From the NCBI GenBank assembly GCA_023301745.1, contig JALZVW010000041.1, forward strand, positions 1 to 50,272: a stretch of 50,272 nucleotides of DNA. Direction: 5' to 3'. Numbering within the stretch: position 1 is the first letter of the stretch; each line of letters opens with the position of its first letter. A model generated the notes under the pieces. It did not search any database. It saw only the letters and a list, made by a program, of their open reading frames with translations, and was not told the DNA's origin. This stretch comes from Arenicella sp. (GTDB lineage Bacteria; Pseudomonadota; Gammaproteobacteria; Arenicellales; Arenicellaceae). The position numbers and the translations under genes are program-made. Positions 25,608 through 37,761 of this stretch are shown in pieces.

Positions 25608-27509
25608 TTAAGCGTCGCTCGCGGGCGTATCCATTTGCGGCTTGATGCTTGGGCGACTCTGAGAGTCATCATCTGAACTTTTGCCTTTTGGCTCAGGTAG
25701 GTCAGCTGGTGGTGTAGGGTCTTTGCCGTCCATAATCTCGGCAATTTGATCGGCGTCGATTGTTTCCCACTCCATAAGCGCTTTGGTCATTACTTCAACT
25801 TTCTCACGATTTTCTTCGAGAATAGTTTTAGCCCGATCGTATTCTTCATCAATGATTCTAGACACTTCTGAGTCAAGTAACTTGGCAGTTTCGCCACTAA
25901 TACGTTTCTTTTGGCCTGACATCATTTCTTGCTCGGTCTCGGCATAAACACGAGTACCTAAGGCATCACTCATGCCCCAACGTGCGGCCATGTTGTACGC
26001 CATACTGGTAGCAACTTCAAAGTCATTCGATGCGCCGGTCGTCATTTGGTTCATGAAAATTTCTTCGGCAATACGGCCACCCATAAGAACCGCAATCCGC
26101 GCTAGCAAATAATCACGATCATGACTATACCGATCTTCTTCAGGCAATTGCATAGTCAACCCAAGCGCTCTACCACGTGGAATTATGGTTACCTTATGAA
26201 CCGGGTCTGTATTATCTTTCAATACAGCGGCTACAACTGCATGACCGGATTCATGATAAGCGGTATTTTGGCGTTCATGCTCTGGCATCACCAAAGAGCG
26301 ACGTTCAGCCCCCATCATCACTTTGTCTTTAGCAAACTCAAAGTCGGCCATTTCAACCAGTTTCTTAGCACCACGAGCGGCAAATAAAGCGGCTTCGTTA
26401 ATCAAGTTGGCCAAATCAGCACCCGAAAAACCAGGTGTGCCTCGTGCAATAACAGCCGCATCGACGCTTTTACCGATTGGTACCTTGCGCATATGAACTT
26501 TTAGAATTTGCTCACGGCCTCGAATATCTGGTAGTGGGACAACCACTTGACGATCAAAACGACCAGGGCGCAGCAACGCTGGGTCTAATACATCAGGGCG
26601 ATTTGTGGCCGCGATGACGATAATACCTTCGCTACCTTCAAAGCCGTCCATTTCAACCAGCAATTGATTCAAGGTCTGCTCACGCTCATCGTTACCGCCG
26701 CCAATACCGGCACCACGATGGCGACCAACGGCGTCAATTTCATCGATAAAGATAATACATGGTGCACTCTTCTTTGCTTGTTCAAACATGTCACGCACAC
26801 GAGAGGCGCCAACACCAACGAACATTTCAACGAAGTCAGAGCCTGAAATTGAAAAGAAAGGCACTTGCGCTTCGCCGGCAATCGCTTTAGCTAATAACGT
26901 CTTACCTGTGCCAGGGCTACCGGTCAACAACACACCACTAGGCATGCGGCCACCGAGCTTCTGGAAACGAGACGGGTCTCGTAAAAACTCAACTATTTCT
27001 TGAACTTCTTCTTTTGATTCTTCTACGCCAGCAACATCGTCAAAAGTGACTCGATTGGTGTCTTGGTTTAACAAACGTGCTTTGCTCTTACCGAAGCTCA
27101 TTGCGCCTTTACCACCACCACCTTGCATCTGACGCATGAGGTAAATCCAAATGCCGATGATCAATATAAATGGAATCGCGTTTAGCAAAATCGACATAAA
27201 TATTGAGGTTTTCTTTAGCGGCACAACCTCAAACTGAATTCCTCGGTCGACCAAAGTATCAATAAGTTTTTCGTCGAAGCGCGACATAACAGTCCAAAAT
27301 TCACCACCGGACTTATAATCGCCATCGATGCGAAGTTCGCCTTCATCCAAGGTCAATGTTTTCACATTGTCATTGGTGACTTCGGTCATGAACTCTGAAT
27401 ACTTCAACTCTTTGGCGGCCGATCCCGCAGAGGAATTCTGGTCAGCTAGGAATGAACCTACAATCAAAACCAGTAAGCCAATAATAATTATGTTGGTGAG
27501 TCTATTCAC
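25608..27509 (-). CDS. ftsH: ATP-dependent membrane zinc metalloprotease FtsH
   Basis: 633 residues. Hexameric inner-membrane AAA+ protease that degrades membrane proteins, LpxC and sigma-32 in relatives. Membrane helices at about 5-22 and 103-124 flank a periplasmic domain. AAA module: Walker A GSPGTGKT (197-204; most FtsH read GPPGTGKT), Walker [13 protein letters not shown], the pore motif [14 protein letters not shown], and [23 protein letters not shown]. Protease domain: HESGH (419-423). The C-terminal tail is polar and acidic. It follows rlmE, as in E. coli, and precedes folP. Confidence 0.98.
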   Translation of the reverse strand: MNRLTNIIIIGLLVLIVGSFLADQNSSAGSAAKELKYSEFMTEVTNDNVKTLTLDEGELRIDGDYKSGGEFWTVMSRFDEKLIDTLVDRGIQFEVVPLKKTSIFMSILLNAIPFILIIGIWIYLMRQMQGGGGKGAMSFGKSKARLLNQDTNRVTFDDVAGVEESKEEVQEIVEFLRDPSRFQKLGGRMPSGVLLTGSPGTGKTLLAKAIAGEAQVPFFSISGSDFVEMFVGVGASRVRDMFEQAKKSAPCIIFIDEIDAVGRHRGAGIGGGNDEREQTLNQLLVEMDGFEGSEGIIVIAATNRPDVLDPALLRPGRFDRQVVVPLPDIRGREQILKVHMRKVPIGKSVDAAVIARGTPGFSGADLANLINEAALFAARGAKKLVEMADFEFAKDKVMMGAERRSLVMPEHERQNTAYHESGHAVVAAVLKDNTDPVHKVTIIPRGRALGLTMQLPEEDRYSHDRDYLLARIAVLMGGRIAEEIFMNQMTTGASNDFEVATSMAYNMAARWGMSDALGTRVYAETEQEMMSGQKKRISGETAKLLDSEVSRIIDEEYDRAKTILEENREKVEVMTKALMEWETIDADQIAEIMDGKDPTPPADLPEPKGKSSDDDSQSRPSIKPQMDTPASDA

Positions 27510-27622
27510 TACGTAACACCTTTAAACGCCTTCAAATTGACGGCAAATTAGTTTCTATTAATCGGTTCAAGTGTACCAGCCTCTCACGAACTAGTGTGAG
27601 CTTAGCTACACATTAATAATGC

Positions 27623-28246
27623 TTAAGCGAGCCTATTCTTTGCTAAAAAGTAATATTCTCGACTTTTTGGCCTAGAAGCAGCCGGTTTACGCACGACACC
27701 GCTCTTATAGCGACTTTTTACTTCGCGGCGATAATAGTGCGATGCACTACCCTCAAACAACTTAACCAATAAATGACTATTGGCTTTCAAGCGCATTTCG
27801 CAAAAATATAGCACCGAATCCAATAAGCTTTCATATAAGGCATCATCAGAACTACGTACGCCAGTAATATTGGGGGCCATGTCAGAGATTACAAGGTCAA
27901 TTTTGCGGCCGTTTAGCAATTCATCGACTTTATTTAGAACGTCTTGATCTTGAAAGTCGCCTTTAATAAAGTGCACGTTATCAATTTCGCCCATATCCAG
28001 CAAATCTATGGCAATGGTGGTTACCCGATCTCCAAATTTACGGGCAATATACTGTGACCAGCCACCGGGTGCTGAACCAAGGTCAACCACCACCATGCCT
28101 GGCTTGACCAGGTGATCTTGTTCATCGATTTCCTTAAACTTATAGACTGCGCGCGAGCGATACCCTTGACTGATTGCCTTCTTCACATACGAATCATTGA
28201 TGTGGCGTCGAGCCCATTCACCAGTTTTATTGCCTTTTCGTGCCAT
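27623..28246 (-). CDS. rlmE: 23S rRNA (uridine-2'-O)-methyltransferase
   Basis: 207 residues. SAM-dependent heat-shock methyltransferase (also FtsJ/RrmJ) that modifies U2552 in the 23S A-loop. SAM motif DLGSAPGGWSQ (55-65); the K-D-K-E tetrad is present as K38, D122 (SDMAPN), K162 (LLVKLFEG) and E197. Length matches E. coli (209). It is divergent from yhbY and upstream of ftsH; a small inverted repeat (CTCAC/GTGAG, 27583-27600) sits between the two genes. Confidence 0.97.
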   Translation of the reverse strand: MARKGNKTGEWARRHINDSYVKKAISQGYRSRAVYKFKEIDEQDHLVKPGMVVVDLGSAPGGWSQYIARKFGDRVTTIAIDLLDMGEIDNVHFIKGDFQDQDVLNKVDELLNGRKIDLVISDMAPNITGVRSSDDALYESLLDSVLYFCEMRLKANSHLLVKLFEGSASHYYRREVKSRYKSGVVRKPAASRPKSREYYFLAKNRLA

Positions 28247-28342
28247 TTTGGGTGTTTTTTTCCTGAGTTGAGGTAGAATCTCGCGTTCTTAAATTGCATC
28301 AAATGTTGTTAAACTGCTAACGCCCAATAATTATCTCATTAA

Positions 28343-28639
28343 ATGACTCTAACTGGAAAACAAAAAAATTACTTACGCGGAATCGCACACAACTTAAACC
28401 CAGTTGTAATGATTGGTGGCAAAGGCTTAACCGACGCAGTGATGAACGAAATCGAATTGGCGCTAGACCAGCACGAACTAATTAAGATTAAACTTCCTGG
28501 TAATGAAAAAGCAGAGAAAGTCGCGTTGCTAGCCCAAATAACAAGCAAGTCTAATAGCGAACCGGTTCAATTAATTGGACGCGTCGGCGTTATTTTCAGG
28601 GCTAGCGATGAGTCTAAAATCACGATACCAAGTATTTAG
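28343..28639 (+). CDS. yhbY: CRS1-YhbY (CRM) domain RNA-binding protein
   Basis: 98 residues covering one CRM domain: LTGKQKNYLRGIAHNLNPVV, then the GxxG loop in VMIGGKGLTDAV, ELALDQHELIKIKLPG, and QLIGRVGVIFRAS. YhbY associates with pre-50S particles. Divergent from rlmE across a 96-base intergenic region, the same arrangement as in E. coli. Confidence 0.96.
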   Translation: MTLTGKQKNYLRGIAHNLNPVVMIGGKGLTDAVMNEIELALDQHELIKIKLPGNEKAEKVALLAQITSKSNSEPVQLIGRVGVIFRASDESKITIPSI

Positions 28640-28813
28640 CAAACGGCCTACCTAACTCGCCTTCAAATAAAAATTTAAATAGTTCAGCTAGTTAAACAAC
28701 AGTCAAAAAGACCAAGCCGAACAAATAAGACCAGGGCTTGTTATTGCGGCTCGAACATCAAAGCACAGCCGGTAATGGCCAAATAACTATTTCGAACAAG
28801 ACAAAAGTCAGAT

Positions 28814-28841
28814 AAAGCTTAGCGGTGAGCTTTTAATTTTT
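28814..28841 (+). terminator. Weak hairpin terminator between yhbY and greA
   Basis: AAAGCTTA pairs with TGAGCTTT around GCGG and is followed by TAATTTTTG. A competing hairpin, TAGCGGTG with CACCGCTA, overlaps it. Either could serve the converging genes. Confidence 0.45.
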
Positions 28842-28904
28842 GTCCGGCCAGACACCGCTAGAGAAATTAGTTTGTGCAACGAATAACTAAAAGGCGTTAC
28901 TGAA

Positions 28905-29384
28905 TTATACGTCGTAACGTACTTCTAATATTTCGTAAGCTTTCTCACCGGCAGGCGCGTCAAAAGTGAACTCATCACCCTCAAACTTACCAATCAAAGC
29001 CTTTCCAATCGGTGAGCTCAGAGAGATACGCCCTAGCGCTATATCAGCCTCTAAATCACCAACAACTTGATAACTCACTTCGCCGTCGGCGCCTTCATCA
29101 TAGAGTTTCACCAAAGCACCAAAGACGACCTTGCCATTGACATTAAGCTTAGTGGTATCAATTACCTCAGCAATACCAAGATTGCCTTCTAGCTCCTTAA
29201 TTCGCCCTTCGATAAAGCTTTGTTGCTCACGTGCAGCATGATATTCAGCGTTTTCAGACAGATCACCGTGTGCTCGCGCTTCAGCAATCTCTTGAATAAC
29301 CTTTGGGCGATCTTCACTCTTTAGTTTTTTCAATTCGGCCGTCAATCTTTCAGCGCCGTTCTTAGTCAGTAGTACTCGATCCAT
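28905..29384 (-). CDS. greA: Transcription elongation factor GreA
   Basis: 159 residues. Rescues backtracked RNA polymerase by stimulating transcript cleavage. N-terminal coiled coil with the acidic tip typical of GreA ([20 protein letters not shown], in which the Asp and Glu reach the active site), then the C-terminal FKBP-like domain ([14 protein letters not shown]). Full length (E. coli has 158). It lies 158 bases downstream of carB, as carB-greA does in many gammaproteobacteria. Confidence 0.98.
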   Translation of the reverse strand: MDRVLLTKNGAERLTAELKKLKSEDRPKVIQEIAEARAHGDLSENAEYHAAREQQSFIEGRIKELEGNLGIAEVIDTTKLNVNGKVVFGALVKLYDEGADGEVSYQVVGDLEADIALGRISLSSPIGKALIGKFEGDEFTFDAPAGEKAYEILEVRYDV

Positions 29385-29542
29385 TTCTATTCTTATCTAT
29401 TTTTAAATTTTCAGTAATTTCACAAAACTCAATCGCGCGAAGAGACGTCAATAAATTGAAGCTAAGCAGAAGTGGCTTTGCACACGCAAAACCACTAACA
29501 AACTTGAACCCGTTCCCAGCGTTATTGGCCCTAAGCGAAGCG

Positions 29543-32500
29543 CTAAATAGTCTTATGAAGATCTTGTAGTTTGCTCACTCGCATTTCATCGTGAGCCTTA
29601 TGGCCTTCAACCATAGCACGGGCTGAGGCGATGTTGGTGAAGTAAGTCACGTTATGCATCAAAGCCTCGCGTCGAATGCTATAAGAGTCTTTTACAGTGC
29701 TATTATTGCCGGTGGTGTTAATCACAAGATTCGCTTGGCCATCAATAATCATATCAACAATATGTGGCCGGCCTTCAGTCATCTTATTAGCCGTTTGACA
29801 CTCAACCCCCGCCTCTTTAAATGCCGCCGCAGTACCGCGTGTAGCAACAATTGTAAAACCTGATTGAGATAAATAGCTCGCCAACTCGGTGGCTATTGCT
29901 TTGTCTGAATCACGCACGCTGAACAACACCGTGCCTTCTCGTGGAATATCGGCCCCAGTACCTTGCTGCGCCTTGTTATACGCCGCACCAAATGTTTGCC
30001 CTACTCCCATTACCTCGCCAGTCGACTTCATCTCTGGACTAAGAAGTGTATCAACGCCTGGAAACTTAACAAACGGAAATACCGCCTCTTTAACTGAGAA
30101 ATACGTCGGTATGATTTCATCCGTCACGCCCTGCTCGGCAAGGGTTTTACCGGCCATGCACAGTGCGGCAACTTTCGCCAACGGGCGAGACGTCGCCTTA
30201 GACACAAACGGCACCGTTCGAGATGCTCGAGGATTAACCTCAAGCACATAAATATTCGAACCTTGAATGGCAAACTGAACATTCATTAAACCAACAACAT
30301 TCAAGGCTAGCGCCATTTGTTTAGTTTGTTCCCGCAACTGTACTTTGGTTTCTTCAGACAAACTAAACGGAGGCAACGAACATGCTGAATCACCTGAATG
30401 AACTCCAGCCTCTTCGATGTGCTCCATTATTCCGCCGATGACAACATCAGTGCCATCGCAAATCGCGTCAACATCAACTTCAATCGCGTCATTTAGGAAA
30501 CGATCTAGCAATACCGGCGATTCGTTCGATACCTGAATCGCTGAGTGCATGTAGTTCGCCAAGGCTTGTGCGTCGTGAACAATTTCCATTGCACGGCCAC
30601 CCAACACGTAAGACGGGCGCACAACCAATGGGTAACCAACTTCATCGGCCAGTGCCAACGCCGTGTCTTCACTTGAGGCGATACGGTTAGGCGGCTGCTT
30701 CAAATTTAACTTATTCAATAAGGCTTGGAATTCTTCTCGGTCCTCGGCATCATGAATGGCCTTAGGCGACGTGCCGATTATTTTTGCGCCATGCGCTTTC
30801 AGCGGGCGAGCCAACTTTAGCGGTGTTTGACCACCGTATTGAACGATTACGCCAGAGGGGTTTTCCTTGTGAACAATCTCTAATACATCTTCCAGTGTTA
30901 GTGGTTCGAAATACAGACGATCAGAAGTGTCATAATCCGTTGATACGGTCTCAGGATTACAATTAACCATGATCGTTTGATAACCTTCCTCTCGCAACGC
31001 CATAGAGGCATGGACACAACAATAATCAAACTCGATGCCTTGGCCGATGCGGTTCGGGCCGCCACCTAGTACCATGATTTTATTGGTCTCTTCAGGTTGC
31101 GATTCGCACTCGTGCTCATAGCTTGAATACATATAAGCGGTGGCGGTAGCAAACTCAGCGGCACAAGAGTCGACGCGCTTGTAGACTGGGCGAATATTCA
31201 ATTCGTGACGCTTCGCACGCAGCTCATCCTCGCTCACATTTAATATTTCTGACAAACGTACATCTGAAAAGCCTTTACGCTTCCAAGCAAACATTTGATC
31301 AGCGTCAAGCGAGTTTAATTGATGGCTCGCAATGTGGCTTTCGGTTGTTATTAGGTCTTCAATTTCAGCTAAAAACCAAGGCTCGATGCCTGTTGCTTCG
31401 TGAACTTTCTGAACCGACAAACCTTCACGAAAGGCATCACCGATGTACCACAAGCGGTCGGCCTTCGGCACTCGTAATGCCGCACTCAGACGAGACTCGC
31501 GCTCACTGCCTTGCAGTTCGCCAAGTTGAGGTTCAAAACCATGACTACCGCTCTCCAAGCTACGCATTGCCTTCTGCAATGACTCTTGGAAAGTACGGCC
31601 AATCGCCATTGCCTCACCAACTGACTTCATTTGCGTCGTTAACGTGTCATCAGCTTGCGGAAACTTAACAAAGTCAAAACGCGGGATCTTAGTGACCACA
31701 TAATCGATGCTCGGCTCGAATGAAGCCGGTGTTAAACCACCTGTAATGTCATTGCGGAGCTCGTCTAAGGTGTAACCCACCGCTAACTTAGCCGCCACTT
31801 TAGCAATTGGAAAGCCCGTTGCTTTAGACGCCAATGCAGACGAGCGAGATACTCGCGGGTTCATCTCAATAATGATCATGCGTCCCGTTTTTGGGTCGAC
31901 CGCAAATTGCACATTAGAGCCACCGGTATCAACACCAATTTCACGCAATACGGCCAACGACGCGTCGCGCATGATTTGATACTCTTTATCAGTGAGCGTT
32001 TGCGCTGGAGCCACGGTAATCGAGTCACCGGTATGCACCCCCATAGCATCGAAATTTTCAATAGCACAGATGATAATGCAATTGTCTTCGCGATCGCGCA
32101 CTACCTCCATCTCGTATTCTTTCCAACCGAAGATGCATTCTTCAATTAGCAATTCATTGGTTGGCGAAGCGTCTAAGCCGCGCTCACAGATCTCAACGAA
32201 TTCCTCTTTATTGTAAGCAATGCCGCCGCCAGTTCCGCCCATGGTAAACGAAGGTCGGATAATGACCGGCAAACCAAGCCCCTCTAAAATACCAAAGGCC
32301 TCGTCCATCGAGTGTGCAATGTCTCCACGGGCAATTTCCAAACCAATTTTGGTCATCGCAGTTTTGAATTTATCGCGATCTTCCGCTTTATCGATGGCCT
32401 CTTTAGTGGCCCCAATCATTTCGACGTTGTATTTCGCTAGCACGCCTTCACGGTCCAAATCCAGCGCGCAGTTTAGCGCTGTTTGCCCGCCCATGGTCGG

Positions 32501-32761
32501 AAGCAACACATCTGGGCGCTCGATCTCGATGATTTTTTCAACCGCTTGCCAACTAATTGGTTCGATGTAGGTGGCGTCAGCAAAACCTGGGTCGGTCATT
32601 ATGGTCGCAGGGTTCGAGTTTACTAAGACAACTCGATAGCCTTCTTCTTTGAGTGCTTTACAAGCCTGTACACCGGAATAGTCAAATTCGCACGCCTGCC
32701 CAATAATAATTGGGCCAGCGCCGATGATTAAGACGGTTTGAATGTCATTACGTTTTGGCAT
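29543..32761 (-). CDS. carB: Carbamoyl-phosphate synthase large subunit
   Basis: 1072 residues, the length of E. coli CarB. Uses ammonia delivered by CarA, bicarbonate and two ATP to make carbamoyl phosphate for pyrimidines and arginine. Two homologous ATP-grasp halves are visible, each opening with a GGGPxxIGQxxEFDY-type motif ([18 protein letters not shown] near 13-30 and [16 protein letters not shown] in the middle), and each with an EVNPR or EMNPR metal site. The last 135 residues form the MGS-like allosteric domain ([17 protein letters not shown]). It starts 12 bases after carA. Confidence 0.98.
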   Translation of the reverse strand: MPKRNDIQTVLIIGAGPIIIGQACEFDYSGVQACKALKEEGYRVVLVNSNPATIMTDPGFADATYIEPISWQAVEKIIEIERPDVLLPTMGGQTALNCALDLDREGVLAKYNVEMIGATKEAIDKAEDRDKFKTAMTKIGLEIARGDIAHSMDEAFGILEGLGLPVIIRPSFTMGGTGGGIAYNKEEFVEICERGLDASPTNELLIEECIFGWKEYEMEVVRDREDNCIIICAIENFDAMGVHTGDSITVAPAQTLTDKEYQIMRDASLAVLREIGVDTGGSNVQFAVDPKTGRMIIIEMNPRVSRSSALASKATGFPIAKVAAKLAVGYTLDELRNDITGGLTPASFEPSIDYVVTKIPRFDFVKFPQADDTLTTQMKSVGEAMAIGRTFQESLQKAMRSLESGSHGFEPQLGELQGSERESRLSAALRVPKADRLWYIGDAFREGLSVQKVHEATGIEPWFLAEIEDLITTESHIASHQLNSLDADQMFAWKRKGFSDVRLSEILNVSEDELRAKRHELNIRPVYKRVDSCAAEFATATAYMYSSYEHECESQPEETNKIMVLGGGPNRIGQGIEFDYCCVHASMALREEGYQTIMVNCNPETVSTDYDTSDRLYFEPLTLEDVLEIVHKENPSGVIVQYGGQTPLKLARPLKAHGAKIIGTSPKAIHDAEDREEFQALLNKLNLKQPPNRIASSEDTALALADEVGYPLVVRPSYVLGGRAMEIVHDAQALANYMHSAIQVSNESPVLLDRFLNDAIEVDVDAICDGTDVVIGGIMEHIEEAGVHSGDSACSLPPFSLSEETKVQLREQTKQMALALNVVGLMNVQFAIQGSNIYVLEVNPRASRTVPFVSKATSRPLAKVAALCMAGKTLAEQGVTDEIIPTYFSVKEAVFPFVKFPGVDTLLSPEMKSTGEVMGVGQTFGAAYNKAQQGTGADIPREGTVLFSVRDSDKAIATELASYLSQSGFTIVATRGTAAAFKEAGVECQTANKMTEGRPHIVDMIIDGQANLVINTTGNNSTVKDSYSIRREALMHNVTYFTNIASARAMVEGHKAHDEMRVSKLQDLHKTI

Positions 32762-32773
32762 TTCTAAATCCTC

Positions 32774-33910
32774 TTAAGCGCGAGCGCTATAGTGTGTCAT
32801 CATTTCGATAAATCGCTCAAATAGCGGAGCAACATCTCTTGGGCCTGGGCTCGCTTCAGGATGTCCTTGGAACGAGAAAGCCGCCGCGTCTGTTCGAGAT
32901 ATACCTTGAATTGTATTGTCGAATAGTGAACGATGCGTCACCTCTAAATTATTTGGAAGGCCTGCTTCTTGAACCGCAAAGCCATGATTCTGACTGGTGA
33001 TCATTACTTTTTTAGATGCAAGATCTTGAACCGGATGGTTCGCACCATGATGGCCGAATTTCATTTTTTCAGTCTTTGCACCAGAGGCCAATGCTAAAAT
33101 TTGATGTCCCAAGCAAATTCCAAAAACTGGAACTCCTGAGCTAATGATCTCTCGTGTCGCATCAATAGCATAGCCACAAGGCTCTGGATCACCCGGGCCA
33201 TTAGACAGAAAAACGCCATCAGGGCTGTGAGATAGAACTTCAGAAGCCGGTGTCGTTGCAGGAACAACTTTTACCTCGCAGCCAAGGTCAACCAAGATCC
33301 TTAGAATGTTGTGCTTAACACCAAAGTCGTAGGCCACAACTTTAAATTTACCACCTTCTTTATCTTGGTAACCATTGTCAAGTGACCACTGAGCTTGAGA
33401 CCAAGCATAAGGCTCTTGAGTAGTCACCTCTTTAGCCAAGTCCATTCCCTTCAGACCTGGAAATTCTCTAGCCGCGGCAATAGCGGCGTCGGCATCGATA
33501 TTATCGCCAGCAACAAGACAACCGTTTTGTGCGCCTTTTTCACGAAGAATGCGGGTAAGTTGACGTGTATCAATATCGGCGATCGCAACCGTGTCGTTGT
33601 CTTTGAGGTAATCATCTAAATTTCGAGTATTACGCCAATTATTGGCCATGCGAGGAAGGTCTCGAATAATTAGGCCGTTAGCATAAACAAAGTTTGACTC
33701 GGTATCCTCGTCGTTGGTGCCGGTGTTGCCAATATGAGGATAGGTTAGTGTAACCATTTGTTGTGAATACGACGGATCTGTCAATATCTCTTGGTAACCT
33801 GTCATCGAAGTATTGAACACTACTTCTCCAACTGATTGACCTTCTGCTCCGATTGACTGCCCCCAAAACAAGGTGCCGTCTGCGAGTGCTAGTAGTGCCG
33901 TATATTTCAC
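32774..33910 (-). CDS. carA: Carbamoyl-phosphate synthase small subunit
   Basis: 378 residues from a GTG start with AAGG upstream. Glutamine amidotransferase that hydrolyses Gln and channels ammonia to CarB. The N-terminal domain opens with a typical [20 protein letters not shown]. The class I GATase triad is C266 (VFGICLGHQ), H350 and E352 ([10 protein letters not shown]), matching C269/H353/E355 of E. coli. Same order and strand as carB. Confidence 0.98.
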   Translation of the reverse strand: MKYTALLALADGTLFWGQSIGAEGQSVGEVVFNTSMTGYQEILTDPSYSQQMVTLTYPHIGNTGTNDEDTESNFVYANGLIIRDLPRMANNWRNTRNLDDYLKDNDTVAIADIDTRQLTRILREKGAQNGCLVAGDNIDADAAIAAAREFPGLKGMDLAKEVTTQEPYAWSQAQWSLDNGYQDKEGGKFKVVAYDFGVKHNILRILVDLGCEVKVVPATTPASEVLSHSPDGVFLSNGPGDPEPCGYAIDATREIISSGVPVFGICLGHQILALASGAKTEKMKFGHHGANHPVQDLASKKVMITSQNHGFAVQEAGLPNNLEVTHRSLFDNTIQGISRTDAAAFSFQGHPEASPGPRDVAPLFERFIEMMTHYSARA

Positions 33911-33955
33911 GTTTCGAGCCTTTTTCTTATGTATTTGAACGTTGATGAGCGTACA

Positions 33956-33983
33956 AAATTATCAAGGTTAAATTAAAGTGCAA
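33956..33983 (-). promoter_or_regulatory. Putative carAB promoter
   Basis: TTGCAC (33978-33983), a 16-base spacer and TAATTT (33956-33961) on the minus strand, after the dapB terminator and about 45 bases before the carA GTG. No clear ARG box or PyrR-type leader was recognised. Confidence 0.4.
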
Positions 33984-33995
33984 CAAAATCTGCTT

Positions 33996-34031
33996 AAAAA
34001 AAGGGAGAAGCCTAATTAAAGGCTTCTCCCT
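33996..34031 (-). terminator. Rho-independent terminator between dapB and carA
   Basis: AGGGAGAAGCC pairs perfectly with GGCTTCTCCCT around an 8-base loop and is followed by T7 on the minus strand. A second hairpin (CTCTATTGG / CCAATAGGG, 34062-34083) lies upstream. It may end dapB or attenuate carAB. The rest of 33911-34219 holds no gene. Confidence 0.85.
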
Positions 34032-34219
34032 CTTCTGAATTTTATCGACCAAAACCACTGGCTCTATTGGTGACCCAATAGGGTTTAGAGAGCATTTTAT
34101 GTGGCCTTTTCATCGGGGCGTATTCTAGCCGAAGCGTGCTCTTCTATGCAATGTGAAACCACCTTAAAACCGCAATAAAATTATGCTTCTTTAATCTGGG
34201 CCTTATACACCAATTAGAA

Positions 34220-35044
<825 letters not shown>

Positions 35045-35104
35045 CTAAGCAACACTCAATGAAATTGTTTAAAAAAAACATAATTACGTCGTAACCAGAA
35101 CTGA

Positions 35105-36424
35105 TCAAGTACGGAATACTTCTTTTATTTTACCAAATACTCCGGCGTCATCATTCATTTCAGAAAATTTTTCTAAATCGAATTCTTCCGACACCCTCAA
35201 CAAGTCGAGCTCATTGCAGGCATTAACCAAGCCATAAATCACCGTTCGGCCATAGCCGGATTTTTGCATCAAACTATGAGGGCTTTCAGGCCTAACAAAC
35301 ATCATAGTACAAAGCTTAAGCAACATATTATCCAGTTCTAGCAAATCAAAATGAGGCCAACGCTCAAGAATATACTCAGTTTGAGGATCAAGACCAGCCA
35401 TTAAGCTGCTACTCTTTGTGGCAATCGTGTTGGCCCAAACTAAACGGCTAATTGGAAAAGCTTGCACTTCGTCGGTCGGTCTCCAGCCCGGGGCCAACGT
35501 CACGTTAGTTAGGGTTTTCTTGCGCAGCGCTGCGGTCCATTTACCCGGTTCGCTATGCGAATAAACTAAATCACGCTCAGGCTTAATGAATAACAATTGT
35601 TCGCGACCAGAATAAATTTCGGCATCAGTTTTCCAAAAGTTACTACCTGACTCAACCACAGTACCGCCTTTTAGCTTACGGGTTAACTCGGCTTCCGCTT
35701 CGGCATCGACATAGCTTGAGTCACTATCTATCGAATCTTCGTCATCAACATATTCGTCATCAACATCAGACTCGCTCATTTCCCAAGCATCTAGGCTGTT
35801 CGTTTCGATAACTAAAACGCTGTTAACCGAAGCACTCTCATCATCACTCACCAATACCAGTGGCTGTGGGTAATCAGCCTCGTCGTCGCCATCCTTAAAG
35901 CCTTTTACATCATCGACTACTTTCATGTACTCGCTGTTTGTAAAGCTGTGATAATCAATGCTGAGATTATCTAACTCATAGTCATAATCATCGGCATCAG
36001 GTGCATCATCTGTGTCCTCAGACTGTGATTTATCATCCATTTCAACAATGACAAACTCCATATCTTTTGGCAAAACTTTCTCAACAGGAGCTTCCGGCTC
36101 TTTATCGGCGTTCATATCGAGTCGCGTAAGCTCCGTCTTGAAATCACTCCATTGAACGGGCCGTACGATATAGCCCTCGATATCGTCTAAGTCGTTACCA
36201 ACTCGAATAGTTGGTAAATGATTCAGAGGTTCTTCATCGGCTGAAAATTCGTAGCTTGAATCAGCGATAACGATATTAGGATTTTCGTCAGTGCTACTCA
36301 TTTCTTTTAGAATAATAACTTGGTACTCGAGCTCATTTTTAGCCAAGTTCAAGAATGACTTAAACAGAATTTGTTCTTTCTTTTCAATCCCTTTGAAAAC
36401 TAAATATTTGATTTCGGTGGTCAC
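35105..36424 (-). CDS. Uncharacterised acidic protein with receiver-like N-terminus
   Basis: 439 residues, GTG start; family not recognised. Residues 1-101 look like a degenerate CheY-type receiver: alternating strands and helices, IVIAD at 51-55 (D55 in the phospho-acceptor place), LPTIRVG, and GYIVRPVQW, where RP replaces the usual KP; the N-terminal acidic pair is missing. Residues about 126-265 are very acidic and probably disordered (runs such as DDEYVDDEDSIDSDSS). Residues about 285-439 form a folded domain (FPISRLVWAN, ILERWPHFDLLELDNMLLKL, GYGRTVIYGLVNACNELDLL) that may be a winged helix. No membrane segment. Lone gene between lapB and dapB. Confidence 0.75.
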   Translation of the reverse strand: MTTEIKYLVFKGIEKKEQILFKSFLNLAKNELEYQVIILKEMSSTDENPNIVIADSSYEFSADEEPLNHLPTIRVGNDLDDIEGYIVRPVQWSDFKTELTRLDMNADKEPEAPVEKVLPKDMEFVIVEMDDKSQSEDTDDAPDADDYDYELDNLSIDYHSFTNSEYMKVVDDVKGFKDGDDEADYPQPLVLVSDDESASVNSVLVIETNSLDAWEMSESDVDDEYVDDEDSIDSDSSYVDAEAEAELTRKLKGGTVVESGSNFWKTDAEIYSGREQLLFIKPERDLVYSHSEPGKWTAALRKKTLTNVTLAPGWRPTDEVQAFPISRLVWANTIATKSSSLMAGLDPQTEYILERWPHFDLLELDNMLLKLCTMMFVRPESPHSLMQKSGYGRTVIYGLVNACNELDLLRVSEEFDLEKFSEMNDDAGVFGKIKEVFRT

Positions 36425-36568
36425 AGGAGTACTCGTTATCTACAAATTAATTTATGTATTTATTTATCTAGACTTAATCAAAAGTCGCACATCACTCAAA
36501 AATATATCTAAGTGTAACCTCATATCAGTTCACTTATCGGAGCCCCATTAACCCATCGATCATTACTA

Positions 36569-37726
36569 TCATCGAAAACTCTCCCATTGCCCGCAATTAG
36601 GGCAGAACCAATACATGGCCTTAGTGTCAAAGCCACAGTCTACGCAAGTATACTCAATCTTTTTAGCTTTTGCGCGACCCAACATTTTTTTCAACAAATC
36701 GACTCTGCGAACATCTCCGAGTTTATTGTCGGTCAAGGCACTCAGTAAGTAGTCAGCAAGTGTAGCACTCATGCCCTCGTTCTGCGATTTTTCTAAGATA
36801 TGATCAATCGACTTGGATTGACCTAGTATATCTTCCAAGGACTCTTGCCACAATTTAAACGCATCAGCGTTCTTTGGCACCACAGCCACATTAAGCAAAT
36901 AGTCTTTCATGCCAACAACGTCATTATTGCCGCCAAAGCTGGTAATCATTTTCTCAACGATAAGTTCGGCATAGTTGGGCTGAGATTTTGCTAGGCTCAA
37001 CCAGAGCTCCCGTGCGCCAACATGATCTCCTTCCGCTGAACGCAAATCCCCTCTGAGCATTAAACTACGAGCAATAGAGGAATGTTCACTTCGGGCGTTT
37101 CGCAAGTGTTGCCGAGCAATTTGATATTCGCCAATTTTGATAGAGCGCTCAGCAAGCTCGCAATAGTAATGTGCAACTTGTCTATTTAAACCTTTGCGTT
37201 CGCCACGCTTAAGCAAGCGCAGAACATCTATGGCCTTCTGCCACTCCTTCTCTTGTTCATAAATACGCACTAAGCCTTCTATCGCTAAGACTCTATAGCC
37301 GCTAGAATCTTTTAGCTCGCTAAACAGGTTTTCTGCTCGATCAAGCCAACCCGCTTTATAGTAATCATTTGCTAGCTCGTGAATTGCCTGCATCCGCTGA
37401 TCGTCTGTCAAGCTCGGCCTAGCTATCAAATTCTGATGTATTCGAGTCGCTCGATCAACTTGCCCTTTTCGCCTGAACAGACCCCCTAAAGCAAGGTGCA
37501 GCTCGACAGTTTCACTGTCGACTTCTAGGGCCTTTATAAAAACCTCGATGGCTCTATCAGGCTCTTCATTTAATAGAAAGTTAAGCCCCTTAAAATACTC
37601 CTTATTGACGGTTTGTTTTTGCCCAAAGCCTAGCTTAAAGAACAGCCAACGGCTGCCGACAGCACCCAATAAAAAGGCCAGCGCTATCGCTGGCCATGTC
37701 CAGTTCCATTGGGACAAAATCGCCAT
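36569..37726 (-). CDS. lapB: Lipopolysaccharide assembly protein LapB
   Basis: 385 residues. In E. coli LapB (YciM) is an inner-membrane TPR protein that directs FtsH to degrade LpxC and so controls LPS synthesis. An N-terminal membrane helix (TWPAIALAFLLGAVGSRWLFF) is followed by tandem TPR repeats facing the cytoplasm (about 45-340), then a rubredoxin-like metal site C361-x2-C364 ... C375-x2-C378 at the very C-terminus. It follows lapA by 35 bases, as in E. coli. ftsH, its functional partner, is elsewhere in the window. Confidence 0.96.
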   Translation of the reverse strand: MAILSQWNWTWPAIALAFLLGAVGSRWLFFKLGFGQKQTVNKEYFKGLNFLLNEEPDRAIEVFIKALEVDSETVELHLALGGLFRRKGQVDRATRIHQNLIARPSLTDDQRMQAIHELANDYYKAGWLDRAENLFSELKDSSGYRVLAIEGLVRIYEQEKEWQKAIDVLRLLKRGERKGLNRQVAHYYCELAERSIKIGEYQIARQHLRNARSEHSSIARSLMLRGDLRSAEGDHVGARELWLSLAKSQPNYAELIVEKMITSFGGNNDVVGMKDYLLNVAVVPKNADAFKLWQESLEDILGQSKSIDHILEKSQNEGMSATLADYLLSALTDNKLGDVRRVDLLKKMLGRAKAKKIEYTCVDCGFDTKAMYWFCPNCGQWESFR

Positions 37727-37761
37727 TAAACAAAAAGCTCAATAATACGCATTATTTGAAA

